From Polytrichum commune (Eukaryota; Streptophyta; Polytrichopsida; Polytrichales; Polytrichaceae): DNA of 64,000 bases. The notes under the pieces were generated by a model that ran no database searches, was not told the DNA's origin, and was given only the letters and a program-made list of their open reading frames with translations. The position numbers were made by a program, and so were the translations under genes. Positions within the stretch are counted from its first letter, which is position 1, and the number at the start of each line of letters is the position of its first letter. The stretch spans positions 7,626,001 through 7,690,000 of the forward strand of contig OX485803.1 of the NCBI GenBank assembly GCA_950295325.1. The letters run 5' to 3'. This document shows, one piece after another, positions 1 to 10,899 of this stretch.

Positions 1-144
1 GGAGTTGGCGTTTATACAAGCAAAGGGCACTAGCCATGGAGAATGCACAATTAGCAACAATTTCACAAGTTTTATGTGTGGGGTTAAATATCATAACCAC
101 AACCTAAGTGGAAGGTGTAGGTGAAGAACCTACACCAAAATTAA

Positions 145-366
145 CTACACCAAATATGATGTTAGTGTGACGTACTATTTGGATTTACACGTTGCTATAT
201 TTTTTCATTGTTGAAATAATAGTTTACCAAGTAAAGCTATCAATGTTTTAAAATGTCCAAACTACCAATTTAACATTTGTTAAAAAAATACAAGATGTAC
301 AGTAAATAGATATAGCATTGTGTAATTCCAAATAGAAAGTCACACTAAATACCATATTTAGTGTAG
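145..366. mobile_element. CTACAC-type MITE, copy 1
   Basis: A 222-bp non-coding element. The left end begins CTACACCAAATATGATG and the right end is its near-perfect inverted repeat (ending ATTTAGTGTAG). The inverted repeat continues inward past TTAGTGTGAC to about 50 bp, with a few mismatches. Related ends occur at 28429-28812, 38409-39597, 52384-52752 and 56064-56374, so this is a dispersed family. No clear target-site duplication is visible, so the superfamily is left open. Confidence 0.6.
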
Positions 367-1092
367 TGAGTTAATAGCTCCTTGTACTCACACACGTCCC
401 CACGCCAAATTGTATGAAGTAAACCAAACTCTATATAGTAAATCGTAGACTATGTAGTAAACCAAATTGTATGTCGTATCCCAAACTTATCTTCCATATA
501 TACTTGTGTTCCAGCTCCAAAACGTACCTGCACATGACCATGAGTAAAGTCATAACTTGTATGAAGTATCCAAAATAGAACGGAATTAAAATATTATACT
601 CTTGATTATGCGGTGTATTATGTGCTAGATCATATCATACATGTATGACTAAATCTATTGTTGTGTTGTACCAAAGTCTTCTATAGTTGTATATTCTAAG
701 AGTACACTAGTAACATTGTGAAGTGGGCAAATGGTACATCCACTTGCCCTACTTATGTACAAGAATACCCACTTAATGCTAACGAGGATATGAGGTCATC
801 AAGTGAAAAGGGTTGTGAGTTCTTATTGACTAGAAACATTCATTGACACTTGAATGTGAGAGGGTTTAATTAGGTCCTCGTCTAGAACAACATTTACCTC
901 TCTAGTTGAGAATGCGGAAGGTAATTGCACATCAAGAAGTACTACTCCACAAATCTTCCCCAAGTGCAAATGGTAAGGAGGTGTTGATGTTAATTAAGAA
1001 GGTGGACCACATCATTTCAAAGCCTTCACATCAGTCCTTCTAGAGCACACATCTCATCACAATACTTGGACCATAGACTACACGGGTTTTAT
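367..1092. other. AT-rich stretch, nothing recognised
   Basis: No reading frame, RNA gene or repeat structure that I can support. Short open stretches are interrupted by stops in all frames. Confidence 0.4.
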
Positions 1093-1287
1093 CTAATTAG
1101 TGTGAGTTTTAATTCATAGTTACACATTGCTATACATTTTCACTGAGTGTATCAATTTTCACCCAAATTATAGAAGTAGTTAGTATGCGCACCGAAGAAC
1201 ATGATACAACTTAGTTGGTAAGAAACATGAATGCCGGTAAGAGGTTATAGCAACATGTAACTCCAAATGCTAATTCATATTGATTAG
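1093..1287. mobile_element. MITE related to the CTACAC family
   Basis: About 195 bp with imperfect inverted ends: left CTAATTAGTGTGAG and, inward, AGTTACACATTGC; the right end read in reverse complement gives CTAATCAATATG and AGTTACATGTTGC. The inner half of the inverted repeat matches the inner half of the repeat at 145-366 and the ends at 43192-43389. It is non-coding. Confidence 0.4.
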
Positions 1288-1511
1288 ACAAACCAATGTA
1301 GATCTTAAGACTACACATGTAACATGGTGAAGGGGATTCGATACATACTACTACTCACTATTGCAGAATTGTAAACACTTTTTCAAAGGTAAGTGGCATG
1401 AATACGAAAATGGTTATGACCGACTACAAATCAATGTTCTTTACTCAAAAAATGAAATTTTCACTAAGAAAAGGAAATATATCTATCATTACGAAGAAAA
1501 ATAAATAAATT

Positions 1512-1990
1512 TTACACCTCGATTCTTTCAAGGACCCAAGCCTCTTTGAGATCCAAGATACAATGCAACTTGTCAGAGGAATTCTTCAATGCATTCTTGA
1601 ATTGGTACAGAGCGGACATCGTTGCACACCTCCTCACCAAGACCTTCGTGGCCAGATCATCGGGGTCATCATTTTCATTATGCCCAAGTAAACGTTCCAC
1701 ATCCTCTTCACCTTGGTTAAGGAGCGCATTATGCAATATTGCACATGTGGTAATGACATCGGGAAGGTACTTTACATTGAATTGGGTCATCTCAAGTAAC
1801 TCCCTCCAAGTTTTTCTTAACATTCCAAATACATTTCCAACCACCCCTCTATCCTTTCGAAACTTGTTTTTATAAAGGGTTTCTAAAACAGTAGGGTTTG
1901 GGGAGCATTGATTTACAACAAACCATGGCATGAGAGAGTATCCGAGTCACCCAATAGATTGGGGGGGGGGGGGAACCCATCCACGCCTTA
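1512..1990 (-). pseudogene. PIF/Harbinger transposase C-terminal fragment (DDE_Tnp_4 type)
   Basis: A 139-residue open stretch on the minus strand resembles the C-terminal third of HARBI1-like DDE nucleases. It shows R-x-x-V-x-N-V-F-G-M-L-R-x-x-W-R followed by I-T-T-C-A-I-L-H-N-A-L. In active members the catalytic Glu lies in R-x-x-V-E-x-x-F-G; here that residue is Gly (VVGNVFG). Just upstream, the expected L-G-D-S-G-Y-x-L-M-P-W segment is split by a one-base frameshift near 1945, and a 13-G run sits at about 1963-1975. Further upstream the homology fades. It is therefore a dead relic, but it belongs to the superfamily that makes TAA/TTA target duplications like those flanking several MITEs here. 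Confidence 0.7.
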
Positions 1991-1992
1991 GG

Positions 1993-3340
1993 GAGACATT
2001 GAACAAACCCTTCTTCTATGCTAAATGATAAAGGCTTGGTATATGGAGAACATAGGCATCAATTGTTAATCTGGGCATAGTCAAAACAAATCCAAGAACC
2101 TTCTACGATTGTTGACTACGGCTTAGCAATTAATTAAATAGCATTGGATCTTGAAGTAGACATAAACTTAAGGACCAACCCTTGGTTTGGCTATAGAGAT
2201 GTGGATTTTGTCAATCGACCCTACAATTGCAAGCAACCCACACAAGCGTTTGAAATCATGTTGTATTTAGACTAACCTAGTGACGATGGGCCAAGTGATT
2301 TTGTGTTTATGAACGACATTTATTGCATGACAAGTGCCGTGTATGACAATCAATAATGCAGAAGTCCCAATCACAAATGATTTGGAGCAAAGTTGCATGT
2401 TGGATCCTTGCGCAAGCTTTAAGAGAGTACTAGCCAACTTAATGAAGATTGAGATAGCAAATAGGTATAAACTTTGGTCGTATAGAAAAGAAACAATTGT
2501 CTATCATCATCATACTCCTCAAAATATAAAATGGGACAACCATATATTGAACCTAAGTGTAGCCCAACATCCTAAGTCGGGGTCAATAATTTGGATTGAG
2601 TTGCATAACTAGACAATTTGGAGTGCCATGAGCCTCTGAAAATCATGCAAGGGAACGGCCCATGTTAAAGGGCCCTACCCTAAAAATCCGGCCAATTTTA
2701 GGAGTTATTACATAAGCAGGCTAAAGTCAAGAGGGGTTGGGTCTTTACATTGTACCAACTATAACAATAGACAAATACATCAAATTGGAATTAGACGATT
2801 CCAACTACAAGATTGTGATTGAGCCAAAAGATAAGAAATGATCATGTGGTGAAATGATTTATGTATATATATAAGAAAGCTTTAGTTTACATTTAGTAAG
2901 ACTTGACACTTTTAGAAGTATCTCTTAGATACTATGGATAAAGATGGATAGGACTAGGAGTGGCCTTGGGCATAAGAGAAAGTTCGGGGGAGTAGAGAAA
3001 AACATCTTGTGGTTCGAGCTCATAGCAATTATAATGTCATGTTTAAGTTGTAAAGCTTTTGTAATGTACAAAGTTTGATAGTTCATAATACTATTGTCTC
3101 ATGTGCATTCTTGATTGTAATATTCTTGTGTAAAAGAGGAATGAGGTAAGGACTCTACATTGTTTGATGCAATCCTACCCCCATCGCATGATTTAGTGTC
3201 AGCTCCTAAGTGGATCCTTACCACATGATGCTTCGGTCGCTTTCAACAAAGAGCATGTTAAGAAGGATGCATCATTGTTGTCTAAGTTCTTATTAGACAA
3301 CTCTTTACATTTTGGTGTTAATAAAATGAGTATTGTTCTT
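1993..3340. other. Unassigned stretch upstream of pogo relic
   Basis: No supported gene. The part near 2000-2300 may be decayed sequence of the Harbinger relic. At 3250-3330 there is a short direct-sense copy of transposase-tail sequence (ending CATTTTGGTGTTAA) that is also present, inverted, at 3660-3740. This suggests rearrangement of the neighbouring pogo element. Confidence 0.3.
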
Positions 3341-4977
3341 CCTCTTTTAGTGTAGAACGCTTGGGAAACACAAAAAATGTCCTATTATCGAGGTGTCGTC
3401 TTCTCATTAATATGACAATTGGCGTAAAATTGTCGTACTATCGAGGGAATACAAAGCCATAAGCAATATGAGCTTTAAAATATATACAACGAGTTTAAGC
3501 AATATAAATTGTATGAAATAATAACTTACAACTCCAAACAAATAAAGATATTGTCAAGAACTCTTGAAATAGGAGTTCAAAAATCTTTGGTGTTGCCTAC
3601 CCAATTTAGCAACTATCATCTTATCTAAATTCCCTACTAGCTTTTGAAAATTAATCATTTCATTAACACCAAAATGTGAGGAGTTGTCTAATAAGAAATT
3701 AAGCAACAATGATGCATGACATTTAACATCACTAAGCTTTGTTGTAGGTGGAGCACCATCATCCACATCTATTCAATGTAAGTCAACATTAAGATCAAAG
3801 CTTTGTGCATAATTGATTCCCAAAGCAACATCCAGTGCTCAATTCTAGCTCATTAACCTCTTCCCCTTCCATCTGAATGTAAGTCTTAATTGATATCTCG
3901 TCATCACCGAATCACAACTATGAGATCAGAGCACAAAGTTAATTTGATTCTTCTGGCATCCTACTCTTCTCTTTTTCATCAACTAGGGCAAAATCAACAT
4001 TCCATGTTACAGGTATATATGCGCCATCCTCCAACAATTCATGACTATTTGTGCATCCAACTCACTCCATACTTCATAATTCCACACGATAGCCTTTCTA
4101 ATGTTGGGCACCACCTTCCTTAAGTCCTTCAATGTAGCATCATCATAATGTGATAAAACACACTGCAAAAGTTTCTTCTTGTACTGAATTTTGAAAGATG
4201 TTTTTATACCTTGTAACACTGGTAGGAAGGAATACCAAAGTCATGTACACAAAGATAACAAAGAGAGCACAAAGCAAGAGAGTGCACAAAGACATTGATG
4301 ATACTATATCACTTGTGTACAAGGCAACATACGAGGCAAGAGGCCACTCTAACCCTAAGCATGTCCATTCTACACTAGTAACCCTAATTATCATTAAGTT
4401 TCCCATGATAAGTGAAGTTATCAAGTAGTTCCCAAGTAAAAATGGATGTATTTTAGATGTACATTACATAGATGAAAGGAATTTTAGCATTCGTTACCTC
4501 TTTAATATGACAAAACAGAGATTCTAAATGTCGTATTATCAAGTGTCATAGTCATATAAAAGGGGGAGTTTTGAACTAAAAAGTTTGGTTGCGCAAAAAT
4601 GCGTCGTAATATCGAGGGTGTCGTACAAACGAGTGCCATACTAACGAGGTGAGATTGCAGTTTTCAAAAGCTAGTAGGGAATTTAGACAAGGTGACAATA
4701 GTTAACTTGGGTAGGCAACACCATAGGTCTTTGAACTCCTATTTCAAGATTTCTTAAGAATATTTGTACTTTGTTTGGAGTTATAAATTATTATTTCATA
4801 CAATCTATATTGCTTAACTTGATGTATATATTTTAAAGCTCATATTGCTTTTGTTTTTGTATTCCCTCGATGGTATGACAATTTTACGCCAATTATCATA
4901 TTAACGAGAAGACAACACCTTAATAATACGACATTTTTTTGTGTTTCCCAAACGTGCCATACTAAAGAGGGAGGACG
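3341..4977. mobile_element. Rearranged pogo/Tigger-like elements forming a long inverted repeat
   Basis: Sequence 3341-3672 and sequence 4657-4977 are inverted copies of each other over about 320 bp. They share the end of a transposase gene, its 3' flank and the outer terminus CCTCTTTTAGTGTAG / CCTCTTTAGTATGGC. A 5'-type terminus, CCTCTTTAATATGACA, lies at about 4497. The simplest reading is two pogo-like copies joined 3'-end outward: a minus-strand copy (3341 to about 4440) and an internally deleted plus-strand copy (about 4497-4977). Multiple short motifs of the type TATTAtCGAGG/TATTAACGAGG recur near the ends, as expected for transposase binding sites. Confidence 0.55.
3554..4240 (-). pseudogene. 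pogo/Tigger-like (DDE_1) transposase C-terminal relic
   Basis: On the minus strand, 4219-4007 encodes Y-K-K-K-L-L followed by A-I-V-W-N-Y-E-V-W-S-E-L and N-C-W-R. This matches the region after the catalytic P-L-D-Q-G motif of DDE_1 transposases and aligns block by block with the better copy at 40370-41014. Residues L-V-F-L-P-T-S-V-T appear just upstream, but in another frame and with the P-L-D-Q segment lost. The tail at 3766-3554 (K-L-S-D-V ... L-L-N-F-L) matches the tail of the same copy. Frameshifts separate the pieces, so no product is expected. Confidence 0.6.
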
Positions 4978-6126
4978 GTAGCGTAAGATGTTAGGGACAT
5001 TTAGATAGTTGTCAAAGCCATCCAGTATATGTTTGACTTGGATTGCGTATGATTGAATTGGATATTTTTTGGTTGGATGTGTGACGATGTTTGGATTGTT
5101 GTCCTCTACTTAGATTGCCACCATCAGTAGTCTATTGACTTGTGTGAACAGTTTTTTCTTTTCCTTAAACCATGTGCCCATACTACTAAAGTTTCTTCTT
5201 TGCCAAAGCATCCATCAACTCATTTCTAAAACGTATGTGAATATCTAAAATACAACATACATCATGTTCACTTCTTGCCAATTGCATGCATTTGTTGCAA
5301 GAATGGGATGTGGACTCTAGCATCAATACTAAATTTCCCAACCCAAACCCTCATACCATGCTTGCGGTTGTAGTTTTTTAAAGTAGAGTTGGGCATTCAT
5401 GGGGATAAGCACATCAACTCCCCATTCATATTGTTCATGTCAAAATACCACAAATACAAGCTCCTAGTTGGTGTATTTCCAAATACTTTTCCTCCCTTCC
5501 TATCACCGCTCACTAGTCACATGATAGCATTCCATGGGTCTAGACCAAAAATTGTGACCATGAGAGATCCAAAATCATTATATTCCCATTCCTTGGTCAC
5601 CAATGTAAATTGACCCTTCTTTCCAATAAAGCCTTCAATGCACTAGCTTACATCCGACCTTAGAAAATGTTTTACCCCTCAAACCTATAAATGTTGAGTT
5701 GTGCATCTCATCCATCCAACATAAACACTTGACCCCCTATAAGTTTGGACTCATTCATCTCCATTGACTTTGACTGTACTAATACAAGGTTTGTGAAAAC
5801 TATTTACGTTGTCAGATTAACTAAAGTTCTATATTATCCGAGTTTTGTACACATTTAGGTCTTTTATCTTGGATGAATGGGGAAGTAAACTTGTAAACGG
5901 CATTTCCTTCTTCCCCAATTTTTCTACCTCTCTAAGTTACACAATGCTCCCACGCTTACAAACATACACACTGCCACCGTCATAAATGAGATATCATTTC
6001 AATAACAACTGGGTACAAATCATTTTAAATACTACTTCAAATGTAATAAGTTTATTCAAATAGTTTTACTCTATTTTAGGCTGTAAGAACTTTCTCAAAG
6101 AGTTCCGTAAACTAACACCAAGGTTT
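4978..6126. other. Gene-free stretch
   Basis: Only short open stretches are present (for example 5389-5613), with no recognisable domain. No RNA gene or clear terminal repeats were seen. Confidence 0.35.
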
Positions 6127-6272
6127 CATAACATTATTCAGATTCATAACAATGTTTTGTGGGATTGACAATATTTCATGGAATATTCTTCATATCCATA
6201 CTGAAGATGGGAATATTATGTGGAATACTATCAATTCCACATAACATTGTTTTGGATTTGAATAATGTTATG
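6127..6272. mobile_element. 146-bp foldback element, copy A
   Basis: The whole element is a hairpin. It starts CATAACATTATTCAGATTC and ends with the inverted sequence GAATAATGTTATG, with pairing continuing nearly to the centre around a short loop near 6200. A second copy with the same layout lies at 42867-43015. It is non-coding; the size and stem are those of a foldback MITE. Confidence 0.65.
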
Positions 6273-6734
6273 TTTTGAGATTCCTCCCAACAATGAATGG
6301 GAGATGTTGCCACTAACTAAGTTACATATGAATTGCTTGAGTTCTAGAGATGATTGCTTGAAGTTCAAGACTTTGGGAAAACTACCGATCATTTGAGAAG
6401 AATCTAGGGAATATACCTCAAACGAATAAAGAAAAACCAAAAGATGTCAACATGTATCTGGTTGGACTTGGGAACACCAGGATCTCAACCGATTATGCCC
6501 AAAAATCTCCCCGGACACTCACTACTAGGAAGGAGGGTCACTTTGACATGTGTCCATGACATAAAAAACTTTCGTGTTGGAGTTTTGAGCTCCAAATTCA
6601 TTTATAGGCTAGAAGTTGCAGTCTTCACAGTCCAAATCCAATCTTTTCTCTTGTCTTTCAACTTTGAAAAACCTCAGAGGCCCATTATGGGTCTCACCAT
6701 GTTGGATGGAGGTGTTTCTCTCTTCAAGGGCTAA

Positions 6735-7234
6735 GGGTCACTTCACACACGATACTGAGAGCCCACGACCATTACACTTCAAGGACTCTAGTTGGTGGAA
6801 AAGGCGGAGCCGGTCCAAGTTCGATTCACACTACGCTCGGGGGCCAACAGAGTATGTGAATGCAAGATGGATGTAAAGTCTACATGGATTCCTACATGGC
6901 ATCGAATGGATCATGTTTCATGGTCACTTGGATTATTTCCAATGACCACCTCTTGGAGGTAGGCCTAATACAAAACCATTGGGAGACCATTATACTCCGA
7001 ATGCTCACAACCGTTGATTTATTCTATTTTATCATGTGTGAGGACCCGCATGAATAAAAATTCATTGAAATAGCATTCGGTTGAGGACCTGGTCACATAT
7101 GACTTCACACTACGCTTGAGGATCCGTGGGCACGCTACATGATTTGGAGGTGTCTTGGGGCAGCCTTTGGACACTTCCTTTTGAGCTCTCACAGTTTCAT
7201 GGTCACGGCTCTTGACTCGTGTGCGAAGTGGCCC
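6735..7234. mobile_element. PIF/Harbinger-type MITE with TAA duplication
   Basis: A 500-bp element whose left end is GGGTCACTTCACACACGA and whose right end is the inverted counterpart (GTGTGCGAAGTGGCCC). It is flanked on both sides by TAA (6732-6734 and 7235-7237). A 3-bp T-W-A target duplication is typical of the PIF/Harbinger superfamily. The interior matches, in inverted orientation, the larger element at 56718-57745. It is non-coding and shares its terminus GGGYCRCTTCACAC with 51589-52119 and 54122-54323. Confidence 0.65.
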
Positions 7235-7524
7235 TAAGTGTTCAATATATGGCCTATATACACAATTTCTACAAGTCCTGTCAACTGTTAAATATCATGT
7301 ATTTTATATTAATGGCTTTTAAATTGTTCTTTACTATTTCCCTCAATGTAAAGGACAAAACAGAATTTCGATTGTATATGACACTGGAATCTACAATACT
7401 AAGTAGGTACTGTACCCAATGGCATCCAAGATGTGTCTTTGAAGCCAGATTTTTGACAATGCACATGTATTTAACTGATTCGAAAAGTGTACATGAAAAT
7501 TGATTTAATTTTAGATAGTGTCAC

Positions 7525-7550
7525 TTTATTTATTTATTTATTTATTTATT
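7525..7550. repeat. (TTTA)n microsatellite
   Basis: About six consecutive TTTA units, 155 bp before the LINE target-site duplication. Confidence 0.9.
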
Positions 7551-7690
7551 AACAAAATTACATACATGTCTCGTGAATGATGATGCTCAAAAAATGGCCT
7601 CTCAGAGGCTTAGGGATGTAGGCTATTGCTTGTTATTTTTAGTAGGAAAAAGTCATATAATGGACCCCATCTACACTAATGCAAGCAGGT

Positions 7691-7704
7691 TGACTCTTTA
7701 TTCA
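7691..7704. repeat. 14-bp target-site duplication, 3' side of LINE copy 1
   Basis: TGACTCTTTATTCA occurs here and again at 22377-22390 with no mismatch; the bases outside differ. This brackets LINE copy 1 as a single target-primed integration event. Confidence 0.85.
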
Positions 7705-7719
7705 ATAATAATAACAACT

Positions 7720-7741
7720 TCGGTCTCCGAAAGGAGACCGA
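7720..7741 (-). promoter_or_regulatory. LINE 3' stem-loop, copy 1
   Basis: A perfect 9-bp stem, TCGGTCTCC / GGAGACCGA, encloses a 4-base loop (GAAA on the plus strand, TTTC in the RNA sense). It lies about 15 bp from the element's 3' end. The same position in copy 2 (44986-45006) forms a 9-bp stem with different bases. In stringent LINEs such a 3' hairpin is what the reverse transcriptase recognises; that role is inferred here. Confidence 0.7.
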
Positions 7742-7920
7742 CGTGAATTAAGTGTCTGTTCGATCTACCTTCAATCCCAAGCCCACAGGACAGAGGTATG
7801 AAGGAGAAGATCTACTCCCCCCTTTCGAGAGTAGACACTTTAGACACAATAAACCAATAATGTAAACTACGCCTAATATAATACCCCGTGCCCCTTACCC
7901 CTAACTTTTTAAGTTCTGAG

Positions 7921-10460
7921 TTATGGGGGGTCTGGATTTTGGGGGAGTGGTTGGTGGTTTTCAATTCTCCTCTTATGGAGGAGGATAGACATGGCATATT
8001 GTATTGCAATGGTGTTAATATTTTTGAACGTATTTTTTATGGTGGCCATGGGTATTTTGAAATTGGTCTCTAGTGCTTTCATAGATAGGATGTGGGCAAT
8101 AGCTTTAGCACCAGCTGTGATGACAATAAGTGGTTCGATTTTCCATCCTCTGGAAGCAATGCTAGCAATTAGTGGGTTGTATTTGTTATTTTTTGCTTCA
8201 ATTGCTTATGGGGAGAATATGTCATTGCAGTATGTGAATTCAATAAATTGTATGGTGAGGTTAGGGTCAATGTCGCTGGGAGGGACATTTTGATATGGTA
8301 ATTCCTTAACACAAAGGATGTCATGTCTAAATCTTGTGTTGCAGTGACATCTTTGTGTACTACATGTGCAGGGGAGTAGCCAGTTGGGGACTGTGTTTTC
8401 TTGGGGGTTGTTATTGAAGGTGCCAGCATTCATGAGAGTAAAGCATCGGGATTTTTCTGATGAGATTAGGAGTTTCCTAATTTCCCCAACTGCTTTGTTA
8501 TGTCTTTTAACTCTAAGTGAGTGTATATGTTGGTGTTTACATGTAAGTAGTACATGCAGCCATGTATCTGGTTCGTTTGAGTTGCATATGGGGCACGTAA
8601 TAGTGGGATATCTTTGGTGACCAAAGAACATTTGTTTCCTCGCATTACCCATGTAGGTTCCTGTGCGGAATTTGATGAGGCATGATTTTTGTTTGTCGGT
8701 GATAGCATGATTTGCCCAAAATTCGTTCGACAGCTCTTTGTCTATATCAACATTTTCTGTCCATTTACAAGTGTTGGGGGTTTGTGTGGCCATGATTGCT
8801 AGGTTTGTTTCCCTATCATATTTTTTAATTTGTTTTTCTAGGAATCTGACTGGGCCTTTGTCCGGAACGTCTTCCATCGAGGCCCATACGTCTTTTTGGT
8901 AGTAGTAAGGGGTGGCGTGGGCATGTTCGTATGAGTGAATGGCAATTTTGTGTTCTAATTCTAATCCTTCTTTTGCTAGTTTATCTGCTTTTTCATTGCC
9001 GTCAATGTTGACGTGTGCTCTAACTTTGTATAGTGTGATTGGTTGTGTCCGTTTTTGAAGGATTTTTACCATGGAGGCTAGTGTGGTTTGGTCTGGGTGA
9101 CTATTATGAAGTGTGGGATGTTAATTTGTGTGTTAAGTAGGTATAATACGTTTAGACTGTCTGTGAATATGAATGCGGGTTCGTTGGGATATTGTGTATT
9201 GATAATTCTTAGTGTTTCGTGTATAGCAATCATTTCTGCTCGTAATATATTTTGGTGTCCATGTAATCGATTGGCGATGTTTAGCCCTTTGGGGCTGTAG
9301 ATACCATATCCAGCTCTTTCTCTTCTCCATTCCCCGGGGGCTATTTCTTTGGGTTTCATAAACGAGCCATCAATGTAATAGCTGAATTGGGGGTGGAATT
9401 TTAGAGGTAGATTTGTCTGGTAGTTAGGGAGTTGTGGGATGGGGATGTTATTGTATAGGAGTATATTTGGGTAATTTGATTTAGACCATTTTTTACTAGA
9501 GTTCACGGTGATGTTTGAAGGGGTGGGTGGTGCAATTTGGGTGTGGCTTTGTAGTATTTGGATATTATCGGCTATGTCCTTTAGTAATTTCATTTGTTCA
9601 TAGGTGCCTATGTTACTGTTTTGGTGGTGGATACAGAATATTTGTAGGGTAGATGATTCTTTTCTTGTAATATTGAGTTCGGGGGGTATTGTGGGTTCTT
9701 CATATGTGATCGTGTCAGCGGCAAAGTGGGCAATGACGTGTGTGTCCAGGAAAGGACCTGTGTGCGGGTTAGAGTTTTTGTACCATTCGGTATCCGGGGA
9801 TATAAGTATAGTGATTGTATATGGGTCATTTTGGGCCGCCATGCGAGCCTAGTGAATGGCTTGTTGTAAGTTTGTTGCGTTGTGGGGGTGAGCGTATCCA
9901 ATTCCTTGCTATTTGTGGTCAAACGCTTTCCCTAGGGATCCAAATATTATGTCACGCGAGAATGGTGAGTAGAATTGGGTAATTGTGTGGGACATGTTAC
10001 TGGGGATGAAAAGTATGAATGGTTGATATTGAATGTTGTTATTAGGAGATCTAATATTGGGGTTGGTATTGTGTATTGGGCACGTTTGAGTGGGTCATTT
10101 TTTGGAATACGGTATTTGTATATTTGATATAACCAAACAATTTCAGTTTCGAAAAATTGGGTGGGTGGTTCTAGACTATGTGTGGTGTTTTTTGCCAATT
10201 GGTATTGTTTCCATAACCACATTAGTCTGGTTTTCGGGATGGTGATGAGGTGCCGACCATTGTCTTCGTATATGTGAGCGACATCAAATTGTATTTGGAT
10301 AGTGTCAGAGTTTGTTTCGATGTCATTTTCTGGGTTACATTCGTTACTAGAGATATGGGCTAGTGGGCTTATTGTGGTTGGTGTGACGTATCTCATGTCT
10401 CTTTGTTGTTCTGTGGAGAAGTAGGCATTAATAATGTTTGAAAAATGTTTGTGTTGTCTT
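7921..10460 (-). pseudogene. LINE copy 1 ORF2 3' part: PCIF1-like region, RNase H, CCHC, RLE-like domain
   Basis: Minus-strand pieces read, in order: 10396-9947, 9960-9850 (with two in-frame stops), 9842-9078, 9072-8206, and on past a TAA to the true end at 7921. The PCIF1-like block shows F-G-S-L-G-K-A-F-D and G-Y-A-H-P-H-N. RNase H keeps all four catalytic acids: D in Y-I-D-G-S, E in L-R-A-E-M, D in F-T-D-S, and D in G-N-E-K-A-D (after a frameshift). The CCHC knuckle (C-P-I-C ... W-L-H ... C) is intact, followed by the C-T-C-x4-C-H-C cluster. The R-P-D of copy 2 is R-H-D here. The C-terminal I-E-F-T-Y-C block is followed by a stop in place of a sense codon, then K-x-x-K-Y. Copy 2 gives the uninterrupted version of the same region. 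Confidence 0.75.
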
Positions 10461-10899
10461 TCCGTGTAGTAGTGGGTAAGTAGGTCGGTGTTCTAGTTAC
10501 ATGTGTTGGCGTCGCAGTAGGGGTATAAGTCTTTTGGAGTTCGCCATTTGTTGTATGTGTGATTATTTGTTGTAGCCCATTGACATAAGTATGACGTGAC
10601 TGTTCTTTTTATTCCGTTATGGTCGTTAGAATATTTTTGTTTGTGATCGAGTATTTTGTGTATGGAATATTATCGGGGGTCTTTAAGTATATTGTTGGGG
10701 GGAGGGGGTAGAGGGGGGATGGGAGGGTTTGGGGGTGTATGGGTGGAGTCGGTATGTGCGGTAGGATGTTGTGGTGTCTTATTATATATTTGTTTTTGAG
10801 GGATCTGGGTGGGTGGTATCGTGGGCATGGTAGGGGACATTCGTAGTTACAAGAAGGGTGGCAAAATAGTTGGTTAGCGATATTTAGTGCACTTTGGAT
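10461..10899 (-). pseudogene. LINE copy 1 ORF2, decayed RT-distal linker
   Basis: This stretch connects the RT thumb-like region to the PCIF1-like block. It keeps the A/C-rich sense composition. The lower part, up to about 10670, still aligns with the 5' end of copy 2 (47900-48187), but reading frames are short and broken. No domain is recognised. Confidence 0.45.
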
